From: Motacilla alba alba
Lineage: Eukaryota; Chordata; Aves; Passeriformes; Motacillidae
Direction of reading: 5' to 3'
Length of the DNA: 64,000 bases
NCBI RefSeq assembly: GCF_015832195.1
Contig: NC_052018.1
Location: forward strand, 27,060,115-27,124,114
The translations under genes and the position numbers were made by a program. Every line of letters starts with the position of its first letter. The first letter of the stretch is position 1. Positions 1 to 14,200 of the stretch are shown piece after piece. The notes under the pieces were generated by a model. It had not been told where the DNA came from. It saw only the letters and a program-made list of their open reading frames with translations, and ran no database searches.

Positions 1-2039
1 AGATTTATAATAGGAATTATGATTAAGGAGAAATTTGATCATAAACAATGGCATAAAACAGTAAAACCTGGCATAAACCAGTTACTAAATATATTCCTAC
101 AGGGAACTGTAATTTATAAAGTGCAGTAAAAGTCACAGTGACAAAAATAACCATGAACTTTCACTTTATTCTGTTTTTAAGATCAGATGCCCACTATGAC
201 TCTTCAGCCTTCGTGGTAAAAGCAAAAATAACTCCCTCAACCCACAGAGCTACCTTTACCCCTTCAGTTTTCGCAATGGCTTAAGTTTCTGAGCTGATAC
301 CTATTACACCAAATGAATGGAAAATAATGTAGAAGGCTTTTGCAATATTGACTTACAGAACAAGACAAGGAAACAGAAAGGTCTCATTCGGCTGATGTAC
401 TGGTGATGTCCCACTACTGTGAATACTCAGTGGTCTGGTCCAGCATCTCATAGATTGGCAGTATAGAACTGGGCAAACAACAGTTTTCCCTTCTTACTAA
501 ATAGAGTAGGAAGAATGGAAAAATAGTAGAAAAAAGGTCTAGAGAAAGGTCTAGAAAGCTATGGATGGCATGAAAAATGTTAATAACACATTCACCATTT
601 TCCAGCAGAAAAAAGGGCATTATTTTAAGTCTGTGTTTGCTAATCAAGAAAAACTAGCAGGAAATGCACTAGTTTGTTTTAATTTCTACATTTTAAAATT
701 TTTCCAGTCAATATCTGCTGTTCTATTCTACCATTGCTATGGCAGATATTAAAAACTGTCTTTGGGAAGATGAGAAATTAACTTTAGGTTCAGTGTTAAA
801 TCTGAATGATTGAGCAGTGCTTATTAATTGTCCTGAGCTCATAAGGAAGTATACTGATTTTCTCATTTTCTCATTTTTTAAAAATGAACTTGAAATGTTA
901 AGATTATGAAGTGCATTGAAAAGTGGTACAGAGAAAAAAAATTAACAAATAAATCAGTTTTTCTCACTTGTGCAGCTACTTTCTTCAAAAGCAATACTGC
1001 ACTTTTATTCCACTAATCTTCTCAAAATAGAACCTGTGCACTCTTTAAGATGAAGAAATCTTAACCACTACTTTACAGAAAAGCTACAATTCCAAAGGGT
1101 GAGAGGAAAAAAAAACACTTAAGAAATTAAGAAATGCTGAAATGGAATCGACACAGTGATGGGCAAAGACCTGTATATTAGATAAATCTGAAAATTTTAT
1201 CTCCAAGAGTGTAGACTTAGCACATGCTCAGATGAGCATCACTCCTTGGGCATCCTTTCTGGTGCATAAGCTTGATCACAATAGCCATGCAGTTTTCATT
1301 AGGAACTGCTCACACTCCTTCTGGATTGTTCATGGTGATGATGCTGTTAGCATTAAATAGAACATGCTTTGGTCATGGACAGGTGCTACCCACTAACTGG
1401 TTAAGCTGTGCATGTGCATTTTATTGTGCATATATACTTACAGATACAATATACATACTGTTGCTCTCTAGTGCAAAACAAAAGATACAACTGCTAGGTT
1501 GAAGAAAGGGCGGTGGGGGGGGGTGGGGTGGGAAATGTAGTGAGAATGCCATTGGAATTTTCTCCCCAAGAACACCCACCATAATGACACCATCAGAATT
1601 TGCAGGAAGATGGACATGAGAATGACAGCAACAGAACATGGGAAACATACCACAACCACCAGCACACTGCTTCCTCACAGTGAGCTTGCAGACATCCAGA
1701 CATCTCAGCAGAGCTGCAGCCCATCCTGTTTACCTGCTACTGGCTTCAACAAAAATTTATTTTCACTGTTTCTACTTCATATACACCAGCACACTAAGTG
1801 GACTGGCAGCATTACTTCTTCCTAAGTGCATGCTTCTTTTGACTTCTGCACAATCTTGTATTCTAAATCCCTCCTGACTAATCTAGCTACCTCTGTGTGA
1901 AACACAGCCAGATTAATTTACACAGCCCTGCCTTTCTCTGTAATTTCAGTGTTTATAGCAAAACCTCCTCAAGTCTTAGCATTACTTGTATGGTTATGAG
2001 TTTGCTTCTTGCAATTGTATCCCTTTTTCAAAGAAGAAG
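1..2039. other. AT-rich intron-like DNA, nothing recognised
   Basis: No gene, RNA or repeat family is recognised. A G-rich tract lies at about 1509-1531. Open frames here are short and without domains. It is presumed to be part of the downstream EYS intron. Confidence 0.6.
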
Positions 2040-2426
2040 GTCACTTGGTTTGTTCAGCCTAGAGAAGAAGAGACTGAGGGGAGACCTCATTGTGCTCTTC
2101 AACACCTTCATGAGCAGAAGCAGAAGGGCAGGTACTGTCTCTTGTGACCAGAGACAAGAGTCAAGGAAACAGGATGAAGCTGAGTCAGGGGAGGTTTGGG
2201 GTAGATATCAGGAAAAGATTTTTCACCTAGAGGATGGCGGGGTACTGGAACAGGCTTCCCAGGGAAGTGGTCCCAGCAGCAAGCCTGATGGAGTTCAAGA
2301 AACGTTTGGACAACTCTCAGGCACATGGTGTGATTCTTGGGTGCCGTGAACAGGGGGCCAGGAGCTGGACTTGATGATCCTGATGGGTCCCTTCCATCTC
2401 AGCATATTCTCTGATTCCATGATTTC
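2040..2426 (+). mobile_element. CR1 LINE 3' fragment
   Basis: The sequence runs TTGTTCAGCCTAGAGAAGAAG, then a gggGAGACCTCAT block, then AACAGGCTTCCCAGG, and ends GGTCCCTTCCATCTCAGC followed by a degraded ATTCTNTGATTCC tail. This order is the standard avian CR1 3' end in plus orientation. It is 5'-truncated, as most CR1 copies are. The 150-residue open frame across it is a chance reading of non-coding CR1 sequence. Confidence 0.88.
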
Positions 2427-5400
2427 TGGAATTCTCACTTCTGAAACATTCCTGGACATGTAAAACCACCCAGAACTCAAATATTAAGCAGACTGACCAC
2501 ACTATTTACAACACAAAATTATTCTGTCTTTTAAGCTATAATAACAGTTGTTAAAACCGTGTTTTTCACTCCGACTACATGTAATGCTATCACCTCACTT
2601 ACAAAATCAGCAGAGCTTAGCAACCTGTTTTAATATAGTTTATGCTAGTCTTCTGCATAATATCCCACTGATGCTTAGAGAGCTTATCCGCTGAGAAGGG
2701 CACCTCTTTAGTTAACTAGTCAAATCCTGAATAAATATTCTCTACTTGCAGTCAGAGTAATGCTCTCCTCTGCCACAGGAAAGGGGAATAAGAAATTTTA
2801 ACAATTTGTGTACATTGATTCCATTTCTACTATGTACATTTGCAACCAGAAAATTATTGATTTGGCCACTGCAATTGTAGTTTTTTCAGATGTTGTTCAG
2901 TATCACTGTGACACATCTTTCTGAATGAATGTTCTTCTCTGTTGTAGAAAATAGAAGGTAGCTGATTGCTACAAAACATTCAGGACTGTATGTAGCATTA
3001 TAAGCTCTGCCTGCATGGAACCATATCTAACTTTCCAGAGGTAATGAAAGCCACAGATTCCTCAAACTTTCCTCACCTCTTCCAGGGCCTAAGCAGTAGC
3101 ATGGCTATTCTCCAATATTTTAGGCTTTAAAATAGATTTTTTAAAATATTGTAGCATGTACTCCGAGAAAAATAATGATGAACTGCAATCTATCACTCAG
3201 ATTTACAGAGTTTTTACATGCATTATATGAAGCTGATTTTAAGAAGTTTGAAAAGTTCTCCTAAATACATTTCTACTGGTATTCCTTTGCTAATACTGTT
3301 GGAAATAAACATCTCCCCCCAGCCCCCCTCCTTTTTAAAGGCAATAACTAAAGAACAGATTAGGTTTCAGAATTTTGAATCTATGAAGCATTCTTACATA
3401 GCCATACTAGCAAATCTATGTAGGTTTGAAAATCCTTTTCATATCAGATGCCATAAATTAATACATGCTAGTTGAGGCCTGTTTAGATTGTAAAGATACT
3501 GAGACCTACTAGGGTGATGAATATCATGTCATATAGGTTGAAAGAACAGTAAGAACTAGAGTTGCTTGAGTATTCCTTTTCTAATTCATTCTTCTATTGT
3601 GAAACAGGAAAAAAGAAAGGTACTGCTGGCAATCACAATTTCTGCTTTAGGCAACCAAGAAATGACAGCATTCACAGAATGCGATACTTGAGCTATTAGA
3701 AGGGAGGTTTATTTCCCTCTACCCTTGTAAAAAATAAGGAAAAATGAAATCAGTATATAATAAAGGGTATTTTATGTTGTTTTCTATTAAAAGGTAGATG
3801 CCACCTGGAAATTAGGTCAAGTTAAAAAATCATAAACAATAAAAAAGCCCATGAAACTTCATGCTCTTTTTATGGAATTTTACTGTGTTTGCCAAAAAAT
3901 ATAATTTACTGTCACTTAAGATTGACATAATCCTAATTCTTTCTCATTTCAGTGAGTGAGTCTGTAATATGAATAACTAAACCTCTTTGGAAATATGTAA
4001 ACAACTGAAATGTAAAACAAAAATCCTAAACCTAAACTCACTGGGCAGCATAAAGTAGGTATTGGCAACTGATTGGCTGAACATTTTCATGCAATCCTGT
4101 TGTCTCTGTTAAATTGTACATTACACAAGTAGCACTCTCAAAATATTATTTAAAAAATAACTGAATTATTAATGGCCTATTCAAGTGCAATAACTATTTT
4201 TTTTTTCAAACACTAAGCATATGAGTAGATTTTTTCATTGTTTTGATGTTTGGACAAATGTTAGTTTTTCCTTTATATACAAATATCCAAATAGAATCGG
4301 AATATTTATACAAATATTCTTTGATCATATAATATCTACTGAATTTTCCTAAAGCAAATGGATAATAAAAAATAAAATATGAAGGTGTTTTCTTCTGGAT
4401 CTCAAGGTTACAGGATAGATATCAATGTTTCATAGCTTTGAAATTAACTGCTGTATAGGGTTTTAGAGTTTTGTTGACTTTTTAAAAGTTGTTGAAAATA
4501 ACATTTCAATCTGTTTTTTATGGCACTTTACAAAGAGTTACACTTTGAAACATGATTGCATAAAAAAAAGAATGGCATTCACATCCTGATGTTAAAATGT
4601 ACTTCAAAATGAAAGCCTATTCAGCTGACTCTTGAAGGAGGAATATTTGTTTATTTGCAACAGGAGTATAGGTATCATCAGTATCAAAAACTTAATGATT
4701 TTGAGATACTCTATATTGTGAATAAATGGATTAACTTTTGATCAGAAAGTTGTAGCAGAAGACAGATTCAGAGAGTGACAGAGACAAGGGATAGAAACAC
4801 TGAATAAATAACTGAGGAAGGAGGGTGGTCTAAAAAGCCCAGACTACCTTTCCTTTCGCTGCCATTTCACCTCCACCATATCTGCCCCCAAAATCCACTC
4901 ATTCACTCAATCTAATTAATAAGTCTGTGAGCGGATAAAGCACTCAGTACTTCTCCTTGACTTCAAAATTACCACTAAGAACATCCACTTGAGAAAATGT
5001 ATTGGCTCAACTCATAGCTTGTTATAAGTCAAAACACTATCTCATTTCTCATATTTTTCACTCCTCAAGAGGCCAAGAGTACTTAAATTTCTATATTTTG
5101 TAGTATTTTCCCCAGTGACTGCTTACATGAATAGCTTTTTTCATTTAAGTCAGTGAACATTTATCCTATTTCCCTGACATTCAGTTTGTCTCCTTTCCCT
5201 TTCCACCTTCAAAACAGTTTAACCAAAGTTTACTGTGCTCTAAGACAGACTCATTAATTCTTTAATGTAGAGATTAACTTAGTGATGACAGAGGCTTTCT
5301 CTTCTTTGCTCATAGTTTATCCTTAGAGGGATGACTCCCAGCAGCAAAGAGGAAATACCCATAAGCTTACGCCCTTCTACTGCACTACTAGTGAGCAGAA

Positions 5401-6486
5401 ACACTGCAAGGAAGAAGGAGAATGGTCCTTTCTTCAAAGTAAACCTGCCCCATTGGGATAAACATAGCAAGATTTATTACCAGAAAAGAGTTTGTGACTA
5501 CAACAAGGAGTGAGAGGTATCTGAGAAGATACCTGTTTTATGTTAAGACACTGTGAGTTTTCCCACATGGTTGTAGTTTACCCATGAATATTTTTTTCCA
5601 CAAATAAAGAAAAACAAAAGTCAATCCTGTGAAAAAACCCCAAAAAACTTAGTATTTGGGCATTCATGAAACACTAAAGATATGACAAATACAGAATAAA
5701 GCAGTATTGCAAGCACAGAGCTTCATAAGAAACTTTCAACAACTCCCAGCAAAAAAATAATTTCTTCTTAAAGTGTAGGTTTATACAGCAGGTATTTACT
5801 GACATATAAAGGTGCTGTATTTTCAAAGCCTAAACTGGTATTTCCATGTTGAGCAAAATGACCCACGATCTTAGAGGTCTTTGACAAACAAAATGATTCT
5901 ACATTTTTGTGATTTCACTTCAATTATAATTTCAATGTAACATTACATTTGAGGCAAATTCAGATTATTTTTTACCTTTCTGGTAGGCAACAAATTTATT
6001 GGAATGTCAAGAAATATAGCATAGTGATGATTAGGGTTTACTGCACTTTTCCCCAGCATACACAAAGCCAATATCATGAACTACTGCTATCTTCTGCCTA
6101 TGAGAGATTTAGTAATCATCGTCTGTTACTGTGTGGACCTAGGACTATTTACACTCTGAGCATTTTCACATTCACACTTATTTAAGGGGTGAAACAGACT
6201 AATTATTTTAAGGATGTCTCAGTTTCAATTGCTCATGCATACAGCTAATTAGCCATTAGTTGCACTTATAACCTTAAATTATCAAAACCTACTTCTGCTG
6301 CCTGTTGATGATTAGATTATAAGGATGCTTCCCACCTGTCCTGTGAAAAATGTGAAACTGTTGGAACACAGAATACACAGTCAACTCCCTTGTAAAATTA
6401 GAGAACCCTAAATATTTCAAAGAGTAATGCTCTTTAAAAGTTTACTAGGAAAGATTAGAGTTGGCACTACAGTCTGGTGACTAAGT
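2427..6486. other. AT-rich intron-like DNA, nothing recognised
   Basis: No exon, RNA gene or repeat family was recognised across this 4-kb stretch. It is AT-rich with short homopolymer runs only. Confidence 0.55.
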
Positions 6487-6858
6487 CTAGGGAAGAGAAG
6501 ACTGAGAGAGGATCTCACAAAAGCATATAAATATCTCAAAGGCGGGTGCCAAGAGGATGGCATCAGACTCTTTTTGTGGTGCCCAGTGACAGAACGAGGA
6601 GCAACAGACATAAATTAAAACAAAAGAAGTTCCACCTCAATCCTTACATGAGTAAGGATTTCTCATTGAAAGTGGCACAGCATTGGAACAGGCTGCCCAT
6701 AGAGATCATGGAATTTCCCTCCATGGAGACACTTAAAATCCACCTGGATGTGTTCCTTTGTCACCTGCTCCAGGTGACCCTGCCTTGGCAATGGGATTGG
6801 ACTATATGATCTCCAGAGATCCCTTCCAGCCCTAATGATTCTATGAATCTATGATTGT
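6487..6858 (+). mobile_element. CR1 LINE 3' fragment
   Basis: It begins CTAGGGAAGAGAAGACTGAG, contains GGAACAGGCTGCCCATAGAG and GACTATATGATCTCCAGAG, and ends CCCTTCCAGCCCTAATGATT then CTATGAATCTATGATT. The terminal short repeat is the hallmark of the CR1 3' end. Orientation is plus and the copy is 5'-truncated. Confidence 0.9.
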
Positions 6859-9800
6859 GTGACGAGCAGAGACACGTTATGAAATAAACACAGAAGACAC
6901 ACAGGAAATCAGTAACTTTTCAAATACAAAATAGACCAAAAAAATGCTGGAAGAGTGGGAACACTAAAGTCTTTTTTGTTAGGTGTGGATAGTTTATTGG
7001 TTGTTTTTAAGAGCTACATTTGCTTTTCATTTTCCAAAGTGATTTCAGTAGAAATCCTCAAACCTTGAAGAACAGGTTTGTGTTTGACTGAATAAGCCCT
7101 TTTCATCTACAGTTCTGTAACCATCCTGAGGGAGTTCAAAATGCTCATAATGATTTATATAACAAGGTTTACTCACCTCAGCTGCCAAGGACAATTTCAG
7201 AAATACTGAAACCAGCATCGCTACTGTAACTTTCAAACCTGACACTTATGATTTCATCATGTTGCTTATTTTTAAAAAAAAGCCTAATTGTCATATTAAA
7301 TTTGTGACTTTAACTGACCAAACATATTAAAATTTTCTGTGTGGCACAATTATTTCATTAGTCTTGCCTTAGTTAACTCTCTTTATTCCCTTTCCACTAG
7401 ACAAACCTACTCTGCAGGATTTTCTGCAGTGAAAGAGAATATAAGCTTTTTTTGACATTAACTGTATCTCAACAGCTGTCAAGACTTGGGACAAGTACTA
7501 CATTCTTGCTGTCACAAGGAAGCTAAAATTTTAAGCTCTGTTTCTCTAACAAGATCAAATTTTTAGAAAAGGAAAATAAAATAAGTCCCAGGTTTCATGA
7601 CACACTTTTCAGTTTCTTAATCATTGTGTTGGTTAAGAGCAAGACTCCTGGAACACTTGTTCCAAGTTTTTGCAAAAAATATCTCTTGCCTGGAAACTTC
7701 AGTTCCAGGGGCTGTGGGAGAGATGAAATCAACTTGTGAAACAATAAGGCCATATGCCCTGCCATGTGAAAATCCCCATTTCAGAAGTTATCTCTAGGAA
7801 TAGACTTCAACTGCTTTTATGCCTTCTTTGAACTACTCATGGAAAAAAAAAATAAAGGTAGGGGAGAGGATAATATAATCAATTGTTCACAGCAGTGTTG
7901 CAAGGATCTTGAAGTGAGTAACAGGCTTTCAAACAAGTCTTCTTTAAAGCAGAAGCAAAACTATAAAACTGTTAATGTTACTGAAAAAGGAACAGACTAT
8001 GTTGGCATGTCAAGGTAAAATAAATCAGCTTCTGAACTGCACTTGGACAAGCCCAAAATGGTTTGTTCTTATTTTTTTGTTTAACATTGATTTATGACAA
8101 CCAACCAAGACTTTTGTCATAATGAGGATGAAACTCCAGATTTTATCATAGGAAGTGTGACAACTGTTTGATTTCAGGAGTTTTCATTCTCCAGAAGATC
8201 TTTAAATGAATGTTTATAGAAAGGCAAGAACAGACCAAACATCCAAATCTCTCGGCTAGTCTCCTACTATTCTTCAGCTGTGATACAGCTTTGATGCCTT
8301 TCACACTAATAAACTTGATCTTCTCTGATCAGTCAGAATTCTATTCCATCTATGTAAACAGACATGGGAAGACAGAAACTTCAAGCATTCAAGATATAAA
8401 CATCTATACTGTATCTTTGATGCTATAGAACATTCAATTAATTTTCTTAATAATTTCCAACATTTGATTTGGGATTTTTTTAATTATTACTCTATGCTGA
8501 GTTGACACTTTATACAAATATCAGGCATGAACTCCAACAACTGCTCCTTAGTCTGTCACTGTAAAACGAGTCAGGATTTTTTAATCTTCCTTCTGTACCT
8601 GTGCATCATTACAAACATATGTTTGACTTCATTATGCCATTTCATAGTACAATCCCACAGTATCCTAAGACTCTCTCTACTAATCTAGTTAATCAGTTCT
8701 TCAACTGATCAACTTGATTTTCTCAGTGAACTGTTCTTCATTCCACTGATTATTCCATTTTTAAGGTGTTAAAAATCTTACTGGCTTATAGAGTTCTACT
8801 ACTGATCTTCAGCAACAATAAACATTTACTGTTTTACTGTTTCCTACCCTCTAGCTGTCCCCTTTCCCTAAAAATGTGTTTTATGGGACTCAGCAGCAAA
8901 CTTCTGAAAATTTAGAAAGCTTCCATCAATTATTCACAGTATTCACACAGCAGCTAACTCTTCCAAATCTGCCAAGAAGTTTTAGGGTAGAATTTCTCTT
9001 AAAAAAAAAACCCAAACGAGACATGCTGATTGTTCCTAACTAGGTAATATTTAGCTGTGTGTTCACCAATTCTATTCTTAAGTATTATTTCTATTACCTT
9101 ACTTGATACAGCAGAACATCAGTCTTATGGCTTGTGGCTTCCTGGAGGTATCCTAAAACCTTTTCTGTCATCACAGTTAATGTCTTGCCTGAAACTGACT
9201 TGTCATTGAAGACATCAGTAATTTCTAATGCTCATTCTCTCTGTTTATTCAACTATCACTCACGTAGTTTATTTTCCAAAAAAAGGAATTTTTAAACAGT
9301 CACATGCAAAGAAGGAATCCACCTAAATGTTTCCTCAGTTTCTTGTAAGTGAAGACAGAATAAAGTGCGAAAAGATGTAAAGTTTTTCTGTAATGTCCCT
9401 GGCTTCTCGATTTTTTTAATCAACCTTGCTCACTGACACCCTACTCTTGAAATGCGGAGAAAAAATATGTTAATAGATAAGACACATTGTGCTAGTTGTT
9501 CTTCAAAGCCTTTTTGATCTGCCTTATATTTTTGTTTAGACTAACAGTTTCAGAATTTATCATCTTTAATTTTCTTCATTTAGACAATACTTAGACATAC
9601 TAGTTTCCTGTAGCACTTTTTGGAGTCCATTTCTAAGTACTCCACAATGACAGATAATCTCTATCATGCCTGCTTTAGATCTGTAAAAAAAGAGCACTAA
9701 ATATTCAGAGAGGAGGGCACCCAATTTTCTAGTTCTGTGAATAGAACAGCCAGAACAGAGTACTGGTTTCTGTTTCTGCTTCCAGAGCTGTTTCCACAAA

Positions 9801-10735
9801 TCATAAACACATTTTAAATGCAAATGTGAATGAGATAAAAAGCATGGCTAGAAAAGCCTTAGCTGATGAGGCTCTATTCTCCTTCCTTCCCTGGCATATT
9901 CCAGCATGTTGCACTGCATAGCAGTTCCTAAATGCTTGTATTCTTTTTTAAGTGCAAATTTATACCTTGACTGTCTGCGATACTTGATATCTGCTAAGTA
10001 AAGTGACAGGAGATTAAATCAACACCATGAGGCATCACAGTCGGCGTGCCTTATAAACAATAAAACATCAAGCAAACTTTAGCTAATTTGGAGACTGCGC
10101 TTTGATCATACTGAGCAGAAGAAAGTTATAAGGAACATAACAAATAAGTTATGGATCCTGGCAAAAAAAAACCAAACACCTCTCTCATTAAATCACTTGC
10201 TTTGCAAATACTTGAAAGATGTGTGTGTTTTACTTTAATTTCATAGTTAAGTGCCTTTCTTATATTATTCAATAAATATGCCTTATATTTAAGACACTTA
10301 AGGTTTCTTAAACCATTTTTTTTGTTTCTGCATTAGAAAACAGAAAGTATCCAAAATAGAAAGTTATCCTGATGACAACTTTGACTATCAAGGAATTGGT
10401 ACCATCATTGCAGAACCCCTGGCTAACTTTGCACTTTTCAGCTCAGATATTATACACACTTGTTTGCAAACATTTTCAGATTCAGTAAGAATTCAGGAAA
10501 AAGGCAAGTTTTTGTTAATTGGAACTCTCAATAAAAATTCTGAGACAGTATTTTTAAACTATGCATTTGTGCTTAGATCATTGTCAGCAATTAAGAAAAT
10601 CTATACATTGATACAATTTGATTTTTTTCTTTCCTGTTAAATTTAACTGTTGAAGCATGAAGGATTAGAAATAAATTCAGTAATGAGGGCTGGTATCTTG
10701 CCTAGGAAAAACAAAAGTTATTGATTCTTCTTGTT
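6859..10735. other. AT-rich intron-like DNA, nothing recognised
   Basis: No repeat family or exon was recognised. A minus-strand open frame at 7045-7245 contains a good donor-like GTGAGTAAAC, but it lacks a convincing acceptor and has no domain. Confidence 0.55.
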
Positions 10736-11280
10736 AAGGAAACTGCCCATCCCTCCAGGAGCCACTCTGTCAGTCACACTCACACACCTGAGCTGGGACT
10801 GAGGCGCCTTTGCACCCCCACACTCACACAGTCACACCAGGCTTCTGAGCTGCTCAAACCCAGCTTTCCCACAGCAGAGTCTGAGATTAACCAATCCTTA
10901 TAATAATTTAATCTGGGTGCAATAACTAAATAACAGACAACCAGCTTGAGCTGGTGCCTTTGAGGAAGAGCCCCAAACTAAGGACCCCCTGGGCTGTTAT
11001 CCTCCTACTGTCCAAGCATGGTAAAGTCTGGAACCTGTGGCTCCTGCAGTGTCTCTGAGTGTCCCATCCTTTGGCCAGGCCACAGGTCCCCAGCCCCTTT
11101 CTTGGGCAAAGGGTCAGCGATTCCTGACCTCTCACCTCAGGCTTGTTGTCCCAGAGCTCAACCTGTGGCTCCTGCCTCAGCTGCCCCCCAAAGATACTGG
11201 CACAGAATGGATTCCTCAACACTTCTTATCAGGACATTCTTCCTTTTAAACAAACTCAAAAGTGAAAGCAGTTCAGAATG
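10736..11280. mobile_element. GC-rich block, possibly a diverged LTR
   Basis: This block stands out from its AT-rich surroundings. It contains (CA)-rich stretches at 10772-10845 and two copies of AACCTGTGGCTCCTGC about 130 bases apart (near 11032 and 11161). On the minus strand there is a TATAAGG-like box and a TTATTTAGTTATTGC stretch. Composition and size suit an ERV LTR, but I could not fix ends or a target duplication. An unrelated old repeat or a GC-rich regulatory segment is also possible. Confidence 0.3.
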
Positions 11281-14200
11281 AATTATAGTTCGGCTATATA
11301 GCATTTTTATAAGCAGCTTCATAAACAACCTACAATCACATTTTCAGGGGCAATTGCTCTTCTTCTGTTCCATACACTGTCACAAAAGAGTAACTTTCTA
11401 GCACTGTGGTTGGTGTACTCAGAGAGTCAATATAAAGTCAGGGTCATGGAAGGCAAAAGGGTTAAAGGAAAAAACCAAGAACTCACAGAAGAACTAGACC
11501 ATGCAAATACAAGACGTAAGGACCTAAAAAAACCCTGTATCGCTAATATGTGCAATTATCTTGTATCAATTTAAGTGGGAAAAGCAGAATTTCTAGTTTG
11601 ATACCATGGCGTAATGGCATTGTCAATAGATGCTGCTAACTGACACATTAATCCTTATTCAGCAAAAAGCAAAGAAAACTTTAGGACCACCCAGGCAAGA
11701 GATGTATATGTGTTTGATAACAATCTAGAGAAATTTTTTTCAAAGAATAATGCTATAATCTCATCCAAATTTCACAAAGACCTCCAGGACTACAACATCA
11801 TTTTTAACTACTGTAAAATATGAAGTTTATTGTCTTGCCAAAAACAGAGTTTAAAATTCTAATAAGTATTTTCTTGATGGGCCTGAATTTTTTTTTGTCT
11901 TTATAATGCAAATATTAGGAGACCAAACGTTAACATGCAAGAAAAGTAATTACTGATCAGTCCTGTCTCCAGACACAGCAATTTTAGAATATATGGTAAG
12001 TGTCACATGCAGTGATCTGTAAGATCAGATGTTTCATTCAGTTGTAGACTCAGGTTGTATATTTGGAAATTAATTGAATGGAGCTTAATATTCTAATTAA
12101 AAATAATTTTGCTCATGAATAAAATAAAAGCCAATGTGATTAATTAATCTAAATTCTACTCTAACTTTCTGAGAAAGGGCAGAAAAGTTTCCATTTGATT
12201 ACTACATTGTGGGAGGTTTGTTCACTTGATTTTAATTTTACATTTAGAAGCATGTGTTATCTAAGAAAAGCCTGTTAATCTAATTTCAAGTAAAATGTCA
12301 AGACACTAAAAGCAAAAGGAATAGGGAAAGTCCCACAATATTCAAAGGCAGTTTATTCTGAAAAGACACTCAATGCAACTCCTTGTTTTTCTACATCTAA
12401 TTTCAAAAGTTTTATTTCACAGTCTCCAAAATTCTAACTGGGATCTGAAAGTTGAAAAAAAGTTGAGTTCTGATGAAGCATTTAAGAATCTGCTAGTTTT
12501 ATGACCTTTAAAGGCACTACTGCAAACTAAGACAGTGGGAATGGCTGTACCCACACAGCAACTTTCTGTGTTGATGAGTAGAACCTATGCAAAACTGTTA
12601 CACCAGCAGAAATCAATGTGCTTTATAGATAGAAAACAAGCATAGTTTCTTGCAAAATCTGACCTTAAAAATAACATTTATGAAACACACATATTATAAT
12701 GATTGTAAGTATAAAGTTACCACCTCTTCCCGAATGGAAAATGCTATTTAAAAGTTTATTTAGTATTTATTTATTTTTAAGTTTGAACCTTACAGTTATG
12801 TGTCTGAATTAAAAAGGAATCAAAAACTGACAAATATTAAAGTACATTAGAATATTTTTCCCCTTGAAAGACTGCACCATTTTTCTTTTGAGCCTGCTGG
12901 GACTTTCAATTATGAAATCAAATCTCACCTCATCATCTGTCATCTCCTGGGAAACAAAAACATGTTGACCTTACCTCCCACTGCTTAGAAGGATGAGTCA
13001 TTTCTTTGCTTCATTTCCACAGATGAAATGCACCTGCGTAAGCAGTTGCTTACATTTTATAGGCCAATTCTGTATTATGCCCAGCAAATTACGTTCCCAG
13101 GGATTACCCTATGCATCAGGCAAACAGTTCAGTACTTGAGGAATTGCTATTGCTTTTATTGTCACTCTTACTGTGTTTTTTCCTAACACAAATCTTAATT
13201 AAATAGTTACCAGTAATAATCTAATCAAGCTTGTATCACAATTGCATCATAAAGGCATTTTAACTGATTGATTAGTGAAAGCTGCATATAATAGTAGCCT
13301 GTATAGAACTACAAAGCCAAAGTAGTTTTTAACATAAGGCATTATCTAGAAGCGAATGTTTAGGAAAAAAATATTCAGAAGGTTTATAATGAACATGTTG
13401 ATCATGGGTGGATACTTTGTGATCTTATCTAGGTAATGTTTTATTAGTAAAACTAAAGTTATTTTACTGCAGTAAATGTTGGTATTGAGATGCTTTCATT
13501 TGAAATTAGTATAGAGTAATGATTAGCCATTCATTACAAATGTAGTGGATTAAGCTTTAATAGCTCTAAAACATACAGAACAATGTTTATCGTGCTGGAG
13601 TTCAGTGAAGTGGTTATTTAAACAGCTTTTTCAAATTAAGTCTGAGAACATCTGTATCATTTGTATGACCCATACTTGCTTACCCTGCAAATAGGGCATG
13701 ATACTTTCAACAGTTGCTATAGCAATAACAGTAATGATTTTTAGGTAGCAAAGAAGGTGCTTCAGTAAAAATCACTTGAAATAATCTTACCTAATGATAG
13801 GAAAGAAACTTTATTTGCTCCTTTTTCCTAATTAAAAAAATACATTTTTTAAAGGTAATTTTTAGTTAACCACACTAAGGCCCTGGAAAAAATGTATATA
13901 AGAGTGATATATAATATACAAAAAGAAAGTATCAACATTTTTAGAAAGAAAAACTCACAGAGCATACAAATATTTTAAAATTGGTGTAACAAAACATATA
14001 CAGCTTGCTGAGGCTTAGATCCTGCAACTTGCATACAGTAAAATCAAGTTAATGACAAGAAGCATTACACTCGTTAGCAAATACTTGCAGGACTTTACAC
14101 AGAACTTGCTGTCATATGAAATGTATACCTACAGAAACATGTATATTTGTAAATATTTATATGTAAACTTATCATAACACTGAGGAGTAAAAAAAAAAAA

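Noticed and set aside
1897..2349. 150-codon open frame on the plus strand
   Set aside because: It runs into and through the non-coding 3' part of a CR1 copy; no protein domain.
7045..7245. Possible extra minus-strand EYS exon ending at GTGAGTAAAC near 7173
   Set aside because: Good donor, but the only nearby acceptor lacks a polypyrimidine tract and the peptide has no EGF or laminin-G features.
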